Origin: an uncultured Prevotella sp.
GTDB taxonomy: Bacteria; Bacteroidota; Bacteroidia; Bacteroidales; Bacteroidaceae
DNA length: 64,000 nt
Direction: 5' to 3'
NCBI GenBank assembly: GCA_946415755.1
Contig: CAMKTS010000005.1
Coordinates: forward strand, 52,396-116,395
Positions 8,098-16,697 of the stretch are shown one piece after another. A program made the translations under genes and the position numbers. The notes under the pieces are model-generated. The model had not been told where the DNA came from, searched no databases, and saw only the letters and a list, made by a program, of their open reading frames with translations. Each line of letters begins with the position of its first letter. Position 1 is the stretch's first letter.

Positions 8098-9510
8098 TTA
8101 TGGTTGCACGGTGTAGGTCTGCTGGCTGTTGGCCTTCACGGTGACGGCCTCGCCGCCAAGGTCGAAGGTCATCTGCGTGGCAGTGGGCATGAAGAGGTAG
8201 GGCGTGTGCGCCTGCAGCGAGCCACTGACGCGGTTCACCTCCTGCATCACCACTTCCCACTCTGCACCGCTCTTATCCACGCCGATGAAGCTGTAGAATG
8301 TGCCGCCACTGACTTTCGACACAGCAATATCGAAGGGCAGCATAATGGTAGCCGCCTTGCCCACGGTGAAGGTGCGCTCCATGGTGATGCTGTTCACGTC
8401 GATGTCGGCCGGGATGCTGATGTCGTCAGTCGCCGTGCCGTCGCTCTCGCCGATGGTGAGGCTGGCGTCGGTGGCCGAGGTGGTGGTCACGGCGAGACAT
8501 CCGTAGTTGACGGTGGCGGCATTGATGGTGGCTGTGCCTGCCAGGGTGGAGGCGATGTCAGTGTGGTTCTGATCAGCGTCGACACGGTAATAGACGTCGT
8601 AGGAGCCTGTGGCGGTGGCGGTGGGCACGTCAGCGCTCCACGTCGTGCCGCCGTCGATGGAGTACATCAGCGTGCCGCCCGTACAGGTAGCCCCACTGCA
8701 GAGGGGCTGTGCCGTGCCGTTATAGTCAACAGTGGCCGGTGTCGGCGCAGTCACGGTGGCTGCCACCTTATTGATGGTGAAATCTACGGTCTTAGTGCCG
8801 GTGTAGTCGCCCTGTCCCGTCAGCGTCACGGTGGCGGTACCGGCATTGGTGTTGTTCTGGTAACTGACGGTGTAGTCGCTACTCGACAGAGAGATAGCAG
8901 GCGTCGTGCCGTTGTTGAGCGTCACACTGCTGATGGCAGGCGTGATGGCACTGCCCGTATAGTCGTAACTGTCGGCGATGCCGCTGACGGTGGCATTGGC
9001 TATGTCGAGCACGGGCTTCGTATCGCTCAGCGTCACGTCAATCTTATAGACATTCCAAAACTTATCGATCTGCACGGAACATGACTTCGTATTGTTGTCG
9101 GCATCCTGCTCCCAATTGTAATCAGTCCATGTCCAATATACCTTGACATGGCTGATGTACTTGCTGGCGCTGAACGACAGAGTGAAGGGGAAATTTTGGT
9201 TGAGCTGGTATCTGTACCCGTCAGCGAATGCTTTATGGCTGTTGGACATCTCGACCACAGCGCCATAAGCCGAGGGGCTATAGTCTATCGTCACTGTCAT
9301 GCCGCCCACCGTGGTGGTTGCAGTGGTGAACGTGTCTGTGTTGTCGGCGTTCAACTTGTAGTTGGTGCCGCTATAGACAAGATAGGAATTATAATAATAG
9401 TTTTCGTAGGCCCTAAGGAACGTAAACGTGACGGTCTCGTCGGCCCATGCCGTGATGTTGCCCACGAGCATGAGGGCAAGGATGATGAACTGTTTGATAT
9501 TGTGTCTCAT
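8098..9510 (-). CDS. Secreted MBG/YDG-like repeat surface protein
   Basis: 470 residues with a signal peptide (MRHNIKQFIILALMLVGN, then AWA). The N-terminal 170 residues form an unassigned beta-rich domain. These are followed by Ig-like repeats of the MBG/YDG type (SYDYTGSAITPAISSVTL; GQGDYTGTKTVDFTI) and a chitobiase-like repeat (VDYNGTAQPLCSGATCTGG, then YRVDADQNHT). The C-terminal about 130 residues are beta-rich with no sorting motif I can name. It is probably exported to the surface and structural or adhesive. It lies 18 bp downstream of the giant repeat protein on the same strand, so they are likely co-transcribed. Confidence 0.8.
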   Translation of the reverse strand: MRHNIKQFIILALMLVGNITAWADETVTFTFLRAYENYYYNSYLVYSGTNYKLNADNTDTFTTATTTVGGMTVTIDYSPSAYGAVVEMSNSHKAFADGYRYQLNQNFPFTLSFSASKYISHVKVYWTWTDYNWEQDADNNTKSCSVQIDKFWNVYKIDVTLSDTKPVLDIANATVSGIADSYDYTGSAITPAISSVTLNNGTTPAISLSSSDYTVSYQNNTNAGTATVTLTGQGDYTGTKTVDFTINKVAATVTAPTPATVDYNGTAQPLCSGATCTGGTLMYSIDGGTTWSADVPTATATGSYDVYYRVDADQNHTDIASTLAGTATINAATVNYGCLAVTTTSATDASLTIGESDGTATDDISIPADIDVNSITMERTFTVGKAATIMLPFDIAVSKVSGGTFYSFIGVDKSGAEWEVVMQEVNRVSGSLQAHTPYLFMPTATQMTFDLGGEAVTVKANSQQTYTVQP

Positions 9511-9528
9511 TGTTGTGTCCTCCTTCCT

Positions 9529-12500
9529 TTACTTAATAACGACTTTCTTACCTTTATTAATATACAATCCCTTCTGCGTCGGCTCGCCCTGTAGCTTCCG
9601 TCCATCGAGGGTATACCAAACCCCATCCAAACCTTCGCGAGGGAAGGCTTCTGTACCCTCCCCATCGGGGGAGATGGAGAGGGGTATGATACCAGTAGTT
9701 ACTCCGTCCGTTCCTATCAGCCTAACCTTCAGCGTTGTCGGAGCGTTTTCGCCCGCACGTCGTGCAGGAGCAGCCTTCGGTGTGCCGCCGGGAGCCACGA
9801 GGTATGCCCTCATGGGTTTTACGCGGACGTAGCCGCCCACCTGTACGAAGGTGCCCAGTTCGGTGCCAGTGCCTTCCGTGCCCACGAAACCATAGTATTT
9901 GGTGTCAGCAGCTGTGAAGTTCTGCGTCTTGTAGGTGCCTACGAATGTCCAGCCCGGCTCAATGATGCCCGCGAATGCCACCACATTGACGGCAGAGGCG
10001 GGCATGGTGAACGTATAGCTGCCGTTACCAAGGTCGGTCAGGGCTACGGTATGGCTGTTGGCATCGGTCACGGTGATGCTACCCGTCAGCGTGTAGCCGC
10101 TCTTAATGGTCAGCGTCACCGTCTGGCCCATGGTGGCAGTGGTGGCAGCACTGCCGCCCACGGTAACCTCGAAGCTTGCAGGTGCAGTGATGGTAAACGG
10201 TGTCAGAGTCCACTTGGCGTAGAGCGTCAGAGCAGTGATCACTGGCGTTGAGAAGTCGTAGGCCGTGCCGTCGGTGCAATCGCTGACGGTAAACCATCCG
10301 CCGAAGGTATAGCCCGTACGGGTGGGAGCTGTCGGCTCGGTGGCTGTGCTGTTGTTCTCAATATATTGAGTCGATACCCAGCTGCCACCCTGCGAGTTGA
10401 AGACGACGGTCCATTTACCGCCTGATCCTGGTATCAGCTTCTGGCCATTCATGTTATTCTGGGAAGCTATGACCTCGTGATTGCTGTCGAGCACGAAATC
10501 TTTGGTGAATGTCACTGTGCCGTTGTAACTGCTGGCCTGAATGAAGTCTGTCGTGGCGTTCTTCCATCCGAGACTGATGGTAGAGGCGGAATTATCATGT
10601 CCTGAACCGATGCCGTAGCAGCCTTCTCCGCTTGAGAATGCTGTGGCAGTCATCTGACCACCGTTGATGATGACCGTTCCTGCACCATTATTGCCACCGC
10701 CTATCGCAGCAGCATTCATTCCGCCCGTGGCATTCACCACGCCGCCATTGATAGTGACGGTGCCGCCACTCCTCCAAATTGTTCCACCGATGCCAGCTGC
10801 ATATTTTCCACCTTGAGCTGTAATCATGCCACCGTTGATGGTAATGGTGCCGCAGTCGTTGTGATATGTTGTATAGTTGGCGTAGGTGGTATTTGCGCCG
10901 ATGCCAGCACATTCCATAGGGGTGTTCGTTGCTTGAAGCGCACCTGTTCCTGCCGTCTGACCATAGATATTGAGCGTATTCCCGCCGTTGACGACGATTC
11001 TGCTATTCATCGTCGTGCCGTCGGCAAGTATCAGGTGTGCCGTACCGCTGACGGCGGGTGGCGTACTGAAGGAGACGTTGTCAGCTACGAGATACCAACC
11101 AGTCAGTGTTCCAGGCAGGTCATCGCGAGTGGTGAGGAGCGTGAGATCGTCCAGCGTCTTTGTCCGCGTCACACCATTTTCGTCAACATATTCCAGCGTA
11201 CCGACGAGGAAGTGGTATGTCTTGGTAAAGCTGTAGCTGCCCTTGCCTGTGACAGTGACCGAATAGACGCCCTTGTCCCTGACAACAGTGGGACTGAAGG
11301 TCAGGTCGTAGTCAGTACCGCTGGTCAGCGTCTTGTTCTGGTCGGCATCCCTGACGGTCGGATTAACGTTAATCACACTGCCTGTGTATGCGTATAATTT
11401 TTCCACGCTGACACGGATAGGGTCGGCCTTCATTCTGACGTTGAGCGTAAGGGCTCCACAAATTCCATTGTGAGAGCATGTAATCGTCAGGCTGCTGCCC
11501 GACGTAGTCGTCTCATTGATGGTTGTGTTATTATTTCCACTGTACTTGGTGGTTGCGCCTTCTTTAATTGAGTATGAACAGTCCAAACTGGAAGCGGAGC
11601 CGTTAGTCCATGCCCCGGAATAGACCATCTTGCGACCTGTAGGTGTTGTAAAGGTTATCGTGCCTGTTTCCTTACCATAGCTATGGCTATATCTCACCTG
11701 GAACGACTCTTCAAAGCCGTCGTTGATTTCGTAGCTATATGTCCCGTTCGTTGGCATGTTCATATAATAATACCCTTCATCACCGGGGTTCTTACTTGTG
11801 TCAATGCGGAGCCACATGGGAACAATAGAAACGAGATAGGAAACTGACTGGATGCCAGTGTAGCTGCCTTTGCCGGTAACGGTCACCGTGTAGGTGCCGT
11901 CGGTCTTGCCGTCGCCACTCCACGTCACCGTGTAGTCAGTGCCCTCCGTCAATACTTTGCCGTCAGCGGCAGTAACCGTAGGTACTGGCTTAATCTCGTT
12001 GCCGGTGCGGATATAATAGGAATCAATTCCGCTGACAGTAGCAATAACGAGGTTATTACTATCCATAATGGGAACGACGCTGGAGCCACTGACTTGCCAG
12101 CCGGAGCCGAGCAAAGCCTGGAGGTCGCTGCCCGTGGCGGAAGTCTGCGTTCCTTGCACATCGCCGTATGCTGTCTTGTAATAGCAATTGTTGAGGGTTA
12201 ACGAGCCGTTGCGGTTGAACGTGGCACTTCCGTTAGTGCTGCTGATGGCCATCGTTCCTGCCATCATGCAGTTGTTGAACGTCAGTGAACCGTTGCGCCA
12301 GCCCACGAAGCCACCGCAGTTGGTGGCCGTAGCGTCGGTGATACTGCCGTCGAAGAGGCAATTGGTAAACGTGACGGTGCCGCTGGCTGTGCCAATGAAA
12401 CCTCCATGGGTGGCGTCGCCACTAATGCTACTGGTGATGGCCGCGCTGCTGCGGCATGAGGCGACAGTCACCGTGCCTTCGCTGCTGCCGATAAGTCCTG

Positions 12501-14955
12501 CAGCAAATTTCCGATTGCCGCCGTTCACGGAACCGGCTGTATGGAGGCACTGAATGGTAGCTCCATTGACATAGCGGAAGGGTGCGGTGTAATCGTTGCC
12601 GTCGGTAGTCAGGTTGAGCGTCAGTGTATGTCCGCCGCCAAGGAACGTGCCGCAGAACTTATGGTCACTCGTACCGACCATTGTTTCTATGTCGTCAATA
12701 TCGGCCGTCAGCTTATAGTATTTGTCAGCGTCCGTACCGGCGTTGATGTTGACGGCGAATCGCTCCCAGTCGACAATATCGCCAATCCGATATGGTTCAT
12801 CCGCCGTACCATTGCCGCTCAGAGTAGCCATCACATAGAAGTTGATGCTCATTTCGCCGCAGTAGCCCTTGCTGTTGTTGCCCGTGAGGATCAGCGTGTA
12901 ACATCCCTTGTCGGTGACAGTCGTAACGGCGTTTCCATCCTTGGTGATGGTGGCAGTGTAGCAGTCGGCATCGAGCACCTCTCCGTCGTAGGTCATGGCG
13001 GGCGTCACGGTGATGGCCGATCCGCCGTTGTAGTCGTAGCGCGTCGGTGTGGTGATGACGGCTGTGCTCCGGGTGTAGTAGTCAATGTTGTCGAACGTCA
13101 CCCGCTTGCAGAAGTCCTTGACGGAGGTGAATACTTGCGTGCCCTCTGCCGTGCCGAGTGGCTCCGTGTAGTAGCAACGGGTCAGCTCGCTATTGCCGTT
13201 GCGGTTGAAAGTGCTGCTGCTCGTAGCGCTCATGGTCAGTTCGGCAGGGGCAAACAGACAGTCGGTGTAGTTGATTTCAGTACCACCGTTATACCCCACG
13301 AAGCCGCCATTGCTGGTGGCATTGGCACCGAGCATCTTGCCTTTGAACACGCAGTTCGTGAAGTTGAGCGAGGCACTGCCCTCGTTCACTGCTACGAAGC
13401 CGCCGTGAGTTCCATCGCCGCTGATACTGCCAGTGATGCTGGCGGTGCTGTTGCAATGGGTGATGCTGGTAGTGCCGGAGGTATGGGCTGCAATGCTGGC
13501 TGCAAACTTTCTCGAAGTGCTGATGGTGCCGGCAACGGTGAGGTCCTGAATGGTTGCGCCGTCAACGTAGCCGAACGGGGCACAGTTGTCTGTTGTTGCG
13601 CTGAGGTTGACGGTCAGCGTCCTGCCGTTGCCGTAGAAGGTGCCGCAGAACTTGTGGTCATTCGTACCGACCATTGTCGTGATGGGATTTGCCGAGTTGT
13701 CGAAATTGTCGGCGAGCTTAACATACTTACCTCTGTAGGTCTCGCCGTTGCTGACACTGGAAGCGAAGGCTTCCCAATCGTCAGCGCTGCTGATAGTCAA
13801 ATCAGCATCGCCAACGATGAAGTTGAATGTTCTACTGCCAGTATAGGGCGAGAGGCCCGTGAGGGTCAGCACATAATCGCCCGTTGCGGTGACGCTGGTG
13901 ACCGTCTCGCCGTCCTTGGTAATCGTTGCATTGAAATGTGTGGCAGGGGTGATCTGTGTGCCTCCAAGATCGGTTACGGTGTAGCTGATGGCAATGGCAT
14001 TGCCGTTGTCATAAAGATATTTGCTATTCAATCCGGCGACCGTAACAATCGCCATGTTGTAGCGGTTCATAATAGGGATGACGTTGTCACCGCTGATCTC
14101 CCAGCCGGAGCCGAGGTGCTCGTTGTCGATGAGGGTGGTATTGCTTGTCTCGCCAACGGCTGTGCCTTGCACATCGCCGTATGATGTCTTGTAATAGCAA
14201 TGATTGAGCGTCGTATTCTCTCCGTTATTGCGGTTGAACGTGGCACTGCCGTCAGTACTGCTGATAGCCATCGTTCCTGCCATCAGACAGTTGTTGAACG
14301 TCACTGTTCCATTGCGCCAGCCCACGAAGCCGCCGCAGTTGGTAGCCGCAGCGTCGGTGATGCGGCCGTCGAAGAGGCTGTTGGTGAACGTCACCGTGCC
14401 CTCAGACACACCGATGAATCCACCGTGAGTGGCATCAGCATCCAAACCGCTACGGTCGCTGCTGATGGCTACGCTACTGCGGCATGAAGTGATGGTTACC
14501 GTGCCATAGGAGCGTCCGATAAGTCCCGTAGCATATTTCTGATTGCCGCCACTCACGGAACCAGCTGTATGGAGGAGCTTGATGGTAGCACCATCGACAT
14601 AGCGGAATGGAGCGGTGAATTCGTAGCCGTCGGTAGTCAGGTTAAGCGTCAGCGTCTTACCGTTACCGTCAAAGGTGCCGCAGAACCTGGTGCCATTCGT
14701 GCCCACCATGGCGGTAACAGCACTCGTGCTGTTGTCCCACGTGTCGCTGAGCTTCACATAGACGTTGCTGCCCCAATAGGTACTGGAGTTATCTGGGTTG
14801 GCAAACGTTGCCCAGTCTTCAGCTGTGTTAAGCACATACGGGTCGGTTGGTTGGCCACTTCCCGTAATGGTTGCCCACGCCCCAATGGTCGTAAACAAGG
14901 CCAAGAGCAGCGTCATCGTTGCCCTCGCCAGAAAAGAATGTCTTTGTCTTTCCAT
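9529..14955 (-). CDS. Giant repeat adhesin-like surface protein (GLUG-like, MBG-like and InlB-B repeats)
   Basis: About 1808 residues from the ATG at 14955 (MERQRHSFLARATMTLLLAL, signal peptide ending GAWA); an ATG nine codons upstream is possible. Three large GLUG-like beta-helix modules are encoded at roughly 14880-14110, 13830-13090 and 12850-12060. The first and third are nearly interchangeable (TAPFRYV, GATI, LHTAGSV, CGGFVGWRNG in both). MBG-like linkers follow, then a short beta-helix (about 10880-10600, GTVTINGG type) and one InlB B-repeat (about 10430-10200, TRTGYTFGGW). The C-terminus (GVWYTLDGRKL, then GLYINKGKKVVIK) resembles a type IX secretion sorting domain. Probably a cell-surface adhesin. 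Confidence 0.85.
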   Translation of the reverse strand: MERQRHSFLARATMTLLLALFTTIGAWATITGSGQPTDPYVLNTAEDWATFANPDNSSTYWGSNVYVKLSDTWDNSTSAVTAMVGTNGTRFCGTFDGNGKTLTLNLTTDGYEFTAPFRYVDGATIKLLHTAGSVSGGNQKYATGLIGRSYGTVTITSCRSSVAISSDRSGLDADATHGGFIGVSEGTVTFTNSLFDGRITDAAATNCGGFVGWRNGTVTFNNCLMAGTMAISSTDGSATFNRNNGENTTLNHCYYKTSYGDVQGTAVGETSNTTLIDNEHLGSGWEISGDNVIPIMNRYNMAIVTVAGLNSKYLYDNGNAIAISYTVTDLGGTQITPATHFNATITKDGETVTSVTATGDYVLTLTGLSPYTGSRTFNFIVGDADLTISSADDWEAFASSVSNGETYRGKYVKLADNFDNSANPITTMVGTNDHKFCGTFYGNGRTLTVNLSATTDNCAPFGYVDGATIQDLTVAGTISTSRKFAASIAAHTSGTTSITHCNSTASITGSISGDGTHGGFVAVNEGSASLNFTNCVFKGKMLGANATSNGGFVGYNGGTEINYTDCLFAPAELTMSATSSSTFNRNGNSELTRCYYTEPLGTAEGTQVFTSVKDFCKRVTFDNIDYYTRSTAVITTPTRYDYNGGSAITVTPAMTYDGEVLDADCYTATITKDGNAVTTVTDKGCYTLILTGNNSKGYCGEMSINFYVMATLSGNGTADEPYRIGDIVDWERFAVNINAGTDADKYYKLTADIDDIETMVGTSDHKFCGTFLGGGHTLTLNLTTDGNDYTAPFRYVNGATIQCLHTAGSVNGGNRKFAAGLIGSSEGTVTVASCRSSAAITSSISGDATHGGFIGTASGTVTFTNCLFDGSITDATATNCGGFVGWRNGSLTFNNCMMAGTMAISSTNGSATFNRNGSLTLNNCYYKTAYGDVQGTQTSATGSDLQALLGSGWQVSGSSVVPIMDSNNLVIATVSGIDSYYIRTGNEIKPVPTVTAADGKVLTEGTDYTVTWSGDGKTDGTYTVTVTGKGSYTGIQSVSYLVSIVPMWLRIDTSKNPGDEGYYYMNMPTNGTYSYEINDGFEESFQVRYSHSYGKETGTITFTTPTGRKMVYSGAWTNGSASSLDCSYSIKEGATTKYSGNNNTTINETTTSGSSLTITCSHNGICGALTLNVRMKADPIRVSVEKLYAYTGSVINVNPTVRDADQNKTLTSGTDYDLTFSPTVVRDKGVYSVTVTGKGSYSFTKTYHFLVGTLEYVDENGVTRTKTLDDLTLLTTRDDLPGTLTGWYLVADNVSFSTPPAVSGTAHLILADGTTMNSRIVVNGGNTLNIYGQTAGTGALQATNTPMECAGIGANTTYANYTTYHNDCGTITINGGMITAQGGKYAAGIGGTIWRSGGTVTINGGVVNATGGMNAAAIGGGNNGAGTVIINGGQMTATAFSSGEGCYGIGSGHDNSASTISLGWKNATTDFIQASSYNGTVTFTKDFVLDSNHEVIASQNNMNGQKLIPGSGGKWTVVFNSQGGSWVSTQYIENNSTATEPTAPTRTGYTFGGWFTVSDCTDGTAYDFSTPVITALTLYAKWTLTPFTITAPASFEVTVGGSAATTATMGQTVTLTIKSGYTLTGSITVTDANSHTVALTDLGNGSYTFTMPASAVNVVAFAGIIEPGWTFVGTYKTQNFTAADTKYYGFVGTEGTGTELGTFVQVGGYVRVKPMRAYLVAPGGTPKAAPARRAGENAPTTLKVRLIGTDGVTTGIIPLSISPDGEGTEAFPREGLDGVWYTLDGRKLQGEPTQKGLYINKGKKVVIK

Positions 14956-14997
14956 ACTTGTTTCGTTTTTGATGTTATACATATTTATATATTATAT

Positions 14998-15028
14998 TTT
15001 GATTATTCAAATTTATTTCGTAATTTTG
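14998..15028 (+). promoter_or_regulatory. Consensus promoter for the 35-aa gene
   Basis: TTTG (14998-15001), a 19-bp spacer and TAATTTTG (15021-15028) match the Bacteroidetes promoter consensus. The 35-codon gene starts 30 bp downstream. Confidence 0.7.
15008..15015 (-). promoter_or_regulatory. Possible minus-strand -7 box for the adhesin operon
   Basis: The minus strand reads TAAATTTG, matching TAnnTTTG, about 53 bp before the adhesin ATG at 14955. It lies inside the spacer of the opposite-strand promoter, so the two would compete. No good minus-strand TTTG is seen upstream. Confidence 0.4.
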
Positions 15029-15058
15029 CGGCCAGAAACATATAAAATAGTTAGGATT

Positions 15059-15166
15059 ATGACTGCAATACAACTACGTGCGGAAATGTTCCGTGAAATG
15101 AGTCCGCTGCTGGACAATGAGTCGGCAATGTCGTTATCCGTGTCATCCGTTATATCTGTGGTCTAA
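15059..15166 (+). CDS. 35-residue hypothetical peptide
   Basis: An ATG at 15059 opens a 35-codon frame starting MTAIQLRAEMFREMSPLLDN. The first half is an amphipathic helix and the tail is Ser/Val-rich. Support for expression is the consensus promoter at 14998-15028, 30 bp upstream. The opening resembles short helical peptides I have seen in Bacteroides and Prevotella genomes, but I cannot name a family. It ends 2 bp from the end of a convergent 39-codon gene. Confidence 0.45.
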   Translation: MTAIQLRAEMFREMSPLLDNESAMSLSVSSVISVV

Positions 15167-15168
15167 TG

Positions 15169-15288
15169 TTATTTCCGATAGCGAAGCAGTGTATAGGCAA
15201 AATACCCACACGCCCCGAGGTAACCGAGGGTGAGGGGAATGGAAAGCCATAGGGGCATTTCAAGATATCGGTTAATGGCTTCGGTCAT
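15169..15288 (-). CDS. 39-residue single-pass membrane peptide
   Basis: The frame runs from the ATG at 15288 to a TAA at 15169. It starts MTEAINRYLEMPLW, continues through a hydrophobic helix (LSIPLTLGYLGACGYFAYTLL) and ends RYRK. The layout is that of a small inner-membrane protein with a positively charged cytosolic tail. A TACCTTTG -7 box lies upstream on the minus strand (15336-15343). It is divergent from the AraC-type membrane regulator and shares its repeat-rich control region, so it could modulate or be controlled by that regulator; that link is inference. Confidence 0.5.
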   Translation of the reverse strand: MTEAINRYLEMPLWLSIPLTLGYLGACGYFAYTLLRYRK

Positions 15289-15335
15289 GGTTGATGGTTG
15301 ATTAACTTACGCGGTGAATCTCTGAATTCACACTG

Positions 15336-15343
15336 CAAAGGTA
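15336..15343 (-). promoter_or_regulatory. -7 box for the 39-aa membrane peptide
   Basis: The minus strand reads TACCTTTG, matching TAnnTTTG, 47 bp upstream of the ATG at 15288. The first operator repeat (15364) begins about 20 bp further upstream, where a -33 element would be expected. Confidence 0.5.
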
Positions 15344-15363
15344 AGGAGAAAGACTAAAAGAAA

Positions 15364-15431
15364 GTGTCAAAAAAACACGTTTGGTGTCAGAAAAACGGTA
15401 TTTAGGTGTCAGAAAAACGCGTTTTTCTGAC
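15364..15431 (+). promoter_or_regulatory. Three-copy direct-repeat operator ending in a 24-bp palindrome
   Basis: GTGTCA followed by (A/G)AAAAAC occurs at 15364, 15384 and 15406, spaced 20 and 22 bp, about two helical turns. The third copy is part of a perfect 24-bp palindrome (15408-15431). The array sits between a minus-strand -7 box (15336-15343) and a plus-strand promoter (15437-15468). Direct repeats on one helix face are typical of AraC-family binding sites, so autoregulation by the adjacent regulator is a reasonable inference. Confidence 0.65.
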
Positions 15432-15436
15432 AATAA

Positions 15437-15468
15437 TTTGGCTTTTCGCTCGCTTATTCGTACCTTTG
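15437..15468 (+). promoter_or_regulatory. Consensus promoter for the AraC-type regulator
   Basis: TTTG (15437-15440), a 20-bp spacer and TACCTTTG (15461-15468) match the Bacteroidetes consensus. It begins 5 bp after the operator palindrome and ends 23 bp before the candidate TTG start at 15492. Confidence 0.7.
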
Positions 15469-15491
15469 CACCACCAATTAAGCATTAAGAA

Positions 15492-16638
15492 TTGAATACG
15501 CTGATTACGATAAACGAGATGCAGTTTGGCGGCATGCTGACGATGACGATGCTGACGCTGATGCTGGTGGTGTGTGTGCCCCGCCGGTCGGCCATCCATC
15601 CAGGCTTTGGCCGTGCCCGATGGCTGATGGCATCGGGTACGCTGATGATTGCCATACAGTTTCTGCTGCAACAGATCTTTGGTTTCCGACAGATGGGCAT
15701 CACGCAGGCCGTGCTGTGGAACCTGCTACTGTTTTTGCCTGCCACCTTACATATCAATATGGCAATGCTGTACGTGCAACGGCGTGGTGTCGTCAACTGG
15801 AAAGAATGGCTGTTGGGGGGGGGCAGTTTGTTTGCTCAATGCCGTTATTCTGGTCACGACGCTGCTGACTGACGGTGTGCCGTTGGAAGGCGAGTCGCAG
15901 GCGTTGCAGTGGGCTGAGTATGCCGGTGCCGTGCTCTTCATGCTGATGCAAGGCTATTACTTCCGCATACACTTAAAGGAATATCTGCGACTGCAACGGG
16001 CCGTCGACGAATACTTCGACCGTGAGCGCCGCGACCTGTTGGGATGGATGGCACGCAGCGTGACGCTGTTGGCGCTGCTGACCATGATGGTGCCTTTTGC
16101 CATCTTCTTCCAGGGACTGCCGCTGACGGTGTTCTCAATAGGACTCTTCTTCTGCATTGCCTATTGCGTCATGAGCTTCTACAGCTATGGCATCAGCAAT
16201 GACGTGGTGCGCGTGGAGGAAAGTGAGGAAATGAACGACGAAGGGGGGCATAGTGAAAAGACGAAAGATGCTGGTGACAGCGGCGATGCCGACACGTTGG
16301 GTGACGATATCAGCCAGCACATCACGCAGGCCGTTGAGCAATGGAAGGAGAGTGGGGCATACCGTGAGCATAACCTGACGCTGAGCATGGTGGCGCGCCA
16401 GTTGCATGTGCCCAATAAGCAACTGCAGTTGTGGCTGCGCCATTCGGAATATGGGAAACTGGCAACGTTGGTTACCAGCTTGCGTATTGAGGAGGCCAAG
16501 CGCATGCTCAGGGAGCACCCCGACTGGACTGTTGACAGCATTGCCGACTATTGTGGCTTCAACAGTCGTAAGTATTTCCATCAGGTATTTATGGAACAGA
16601 CGGGCGTTACCCCCGCGAAATACCAGAAAGCCCTCTGA
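15492..16638 (+). pseudogene. Membrane-anchored AraC-family regulator, frame interrupted at a G9 tract
   Basis: The N-terminal part reads from a TTG at 15492 (or the ATG at 15519) and the C-terminal part is in another frame to 16638. The switch is at nine Gs (15815-15823). Eight Gs would give one 381-residue protein. It would have about six membrane helices (first 210 residues; for example MLTMTMLTLMLVVCV and VFSIGLFFCIAYCVMSFYSYG) and a C-terminal AraC HTH (LTLSMVARQLHVPNKQL; VDSIADYCGFNSRKYFHQVF). This domain order is common in Prevotella. It is off as read here; phase variation, a true mutation or an assembly error are all possible. Confidence 0.75.
15815..15823 (+). repeat. G9 homopolymer tract inside the AraC-type regulator
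   Basis: Nine consecutive Gs at the exact point where the regulator changes frame. One base fewer restores the full-length product. Tracts of this length are slippage-prone in replication and also error-prone in sequencing. Confidence 0.85.
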
Positions 16639-16697
16639 AATAGTCTTAAACATAACACATTAGGGGCGGTTTCGGCGTGTACTCATTTTTTTTTGTG

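Noticed and set aside
12541..14184. 547-codon plus-strand open frame opposite the adhesin gene
   Set aside because: It follows from the repeat composition of the adhesin on the other strand; there are no recognisable domains and no promoter.
15408..15431. The 24-bp palindrome as a transcription terminator
   Set aside because: It lies between divergent starts, not after a gene, and is the third copy of a direct repeat, so an operator is more likely.
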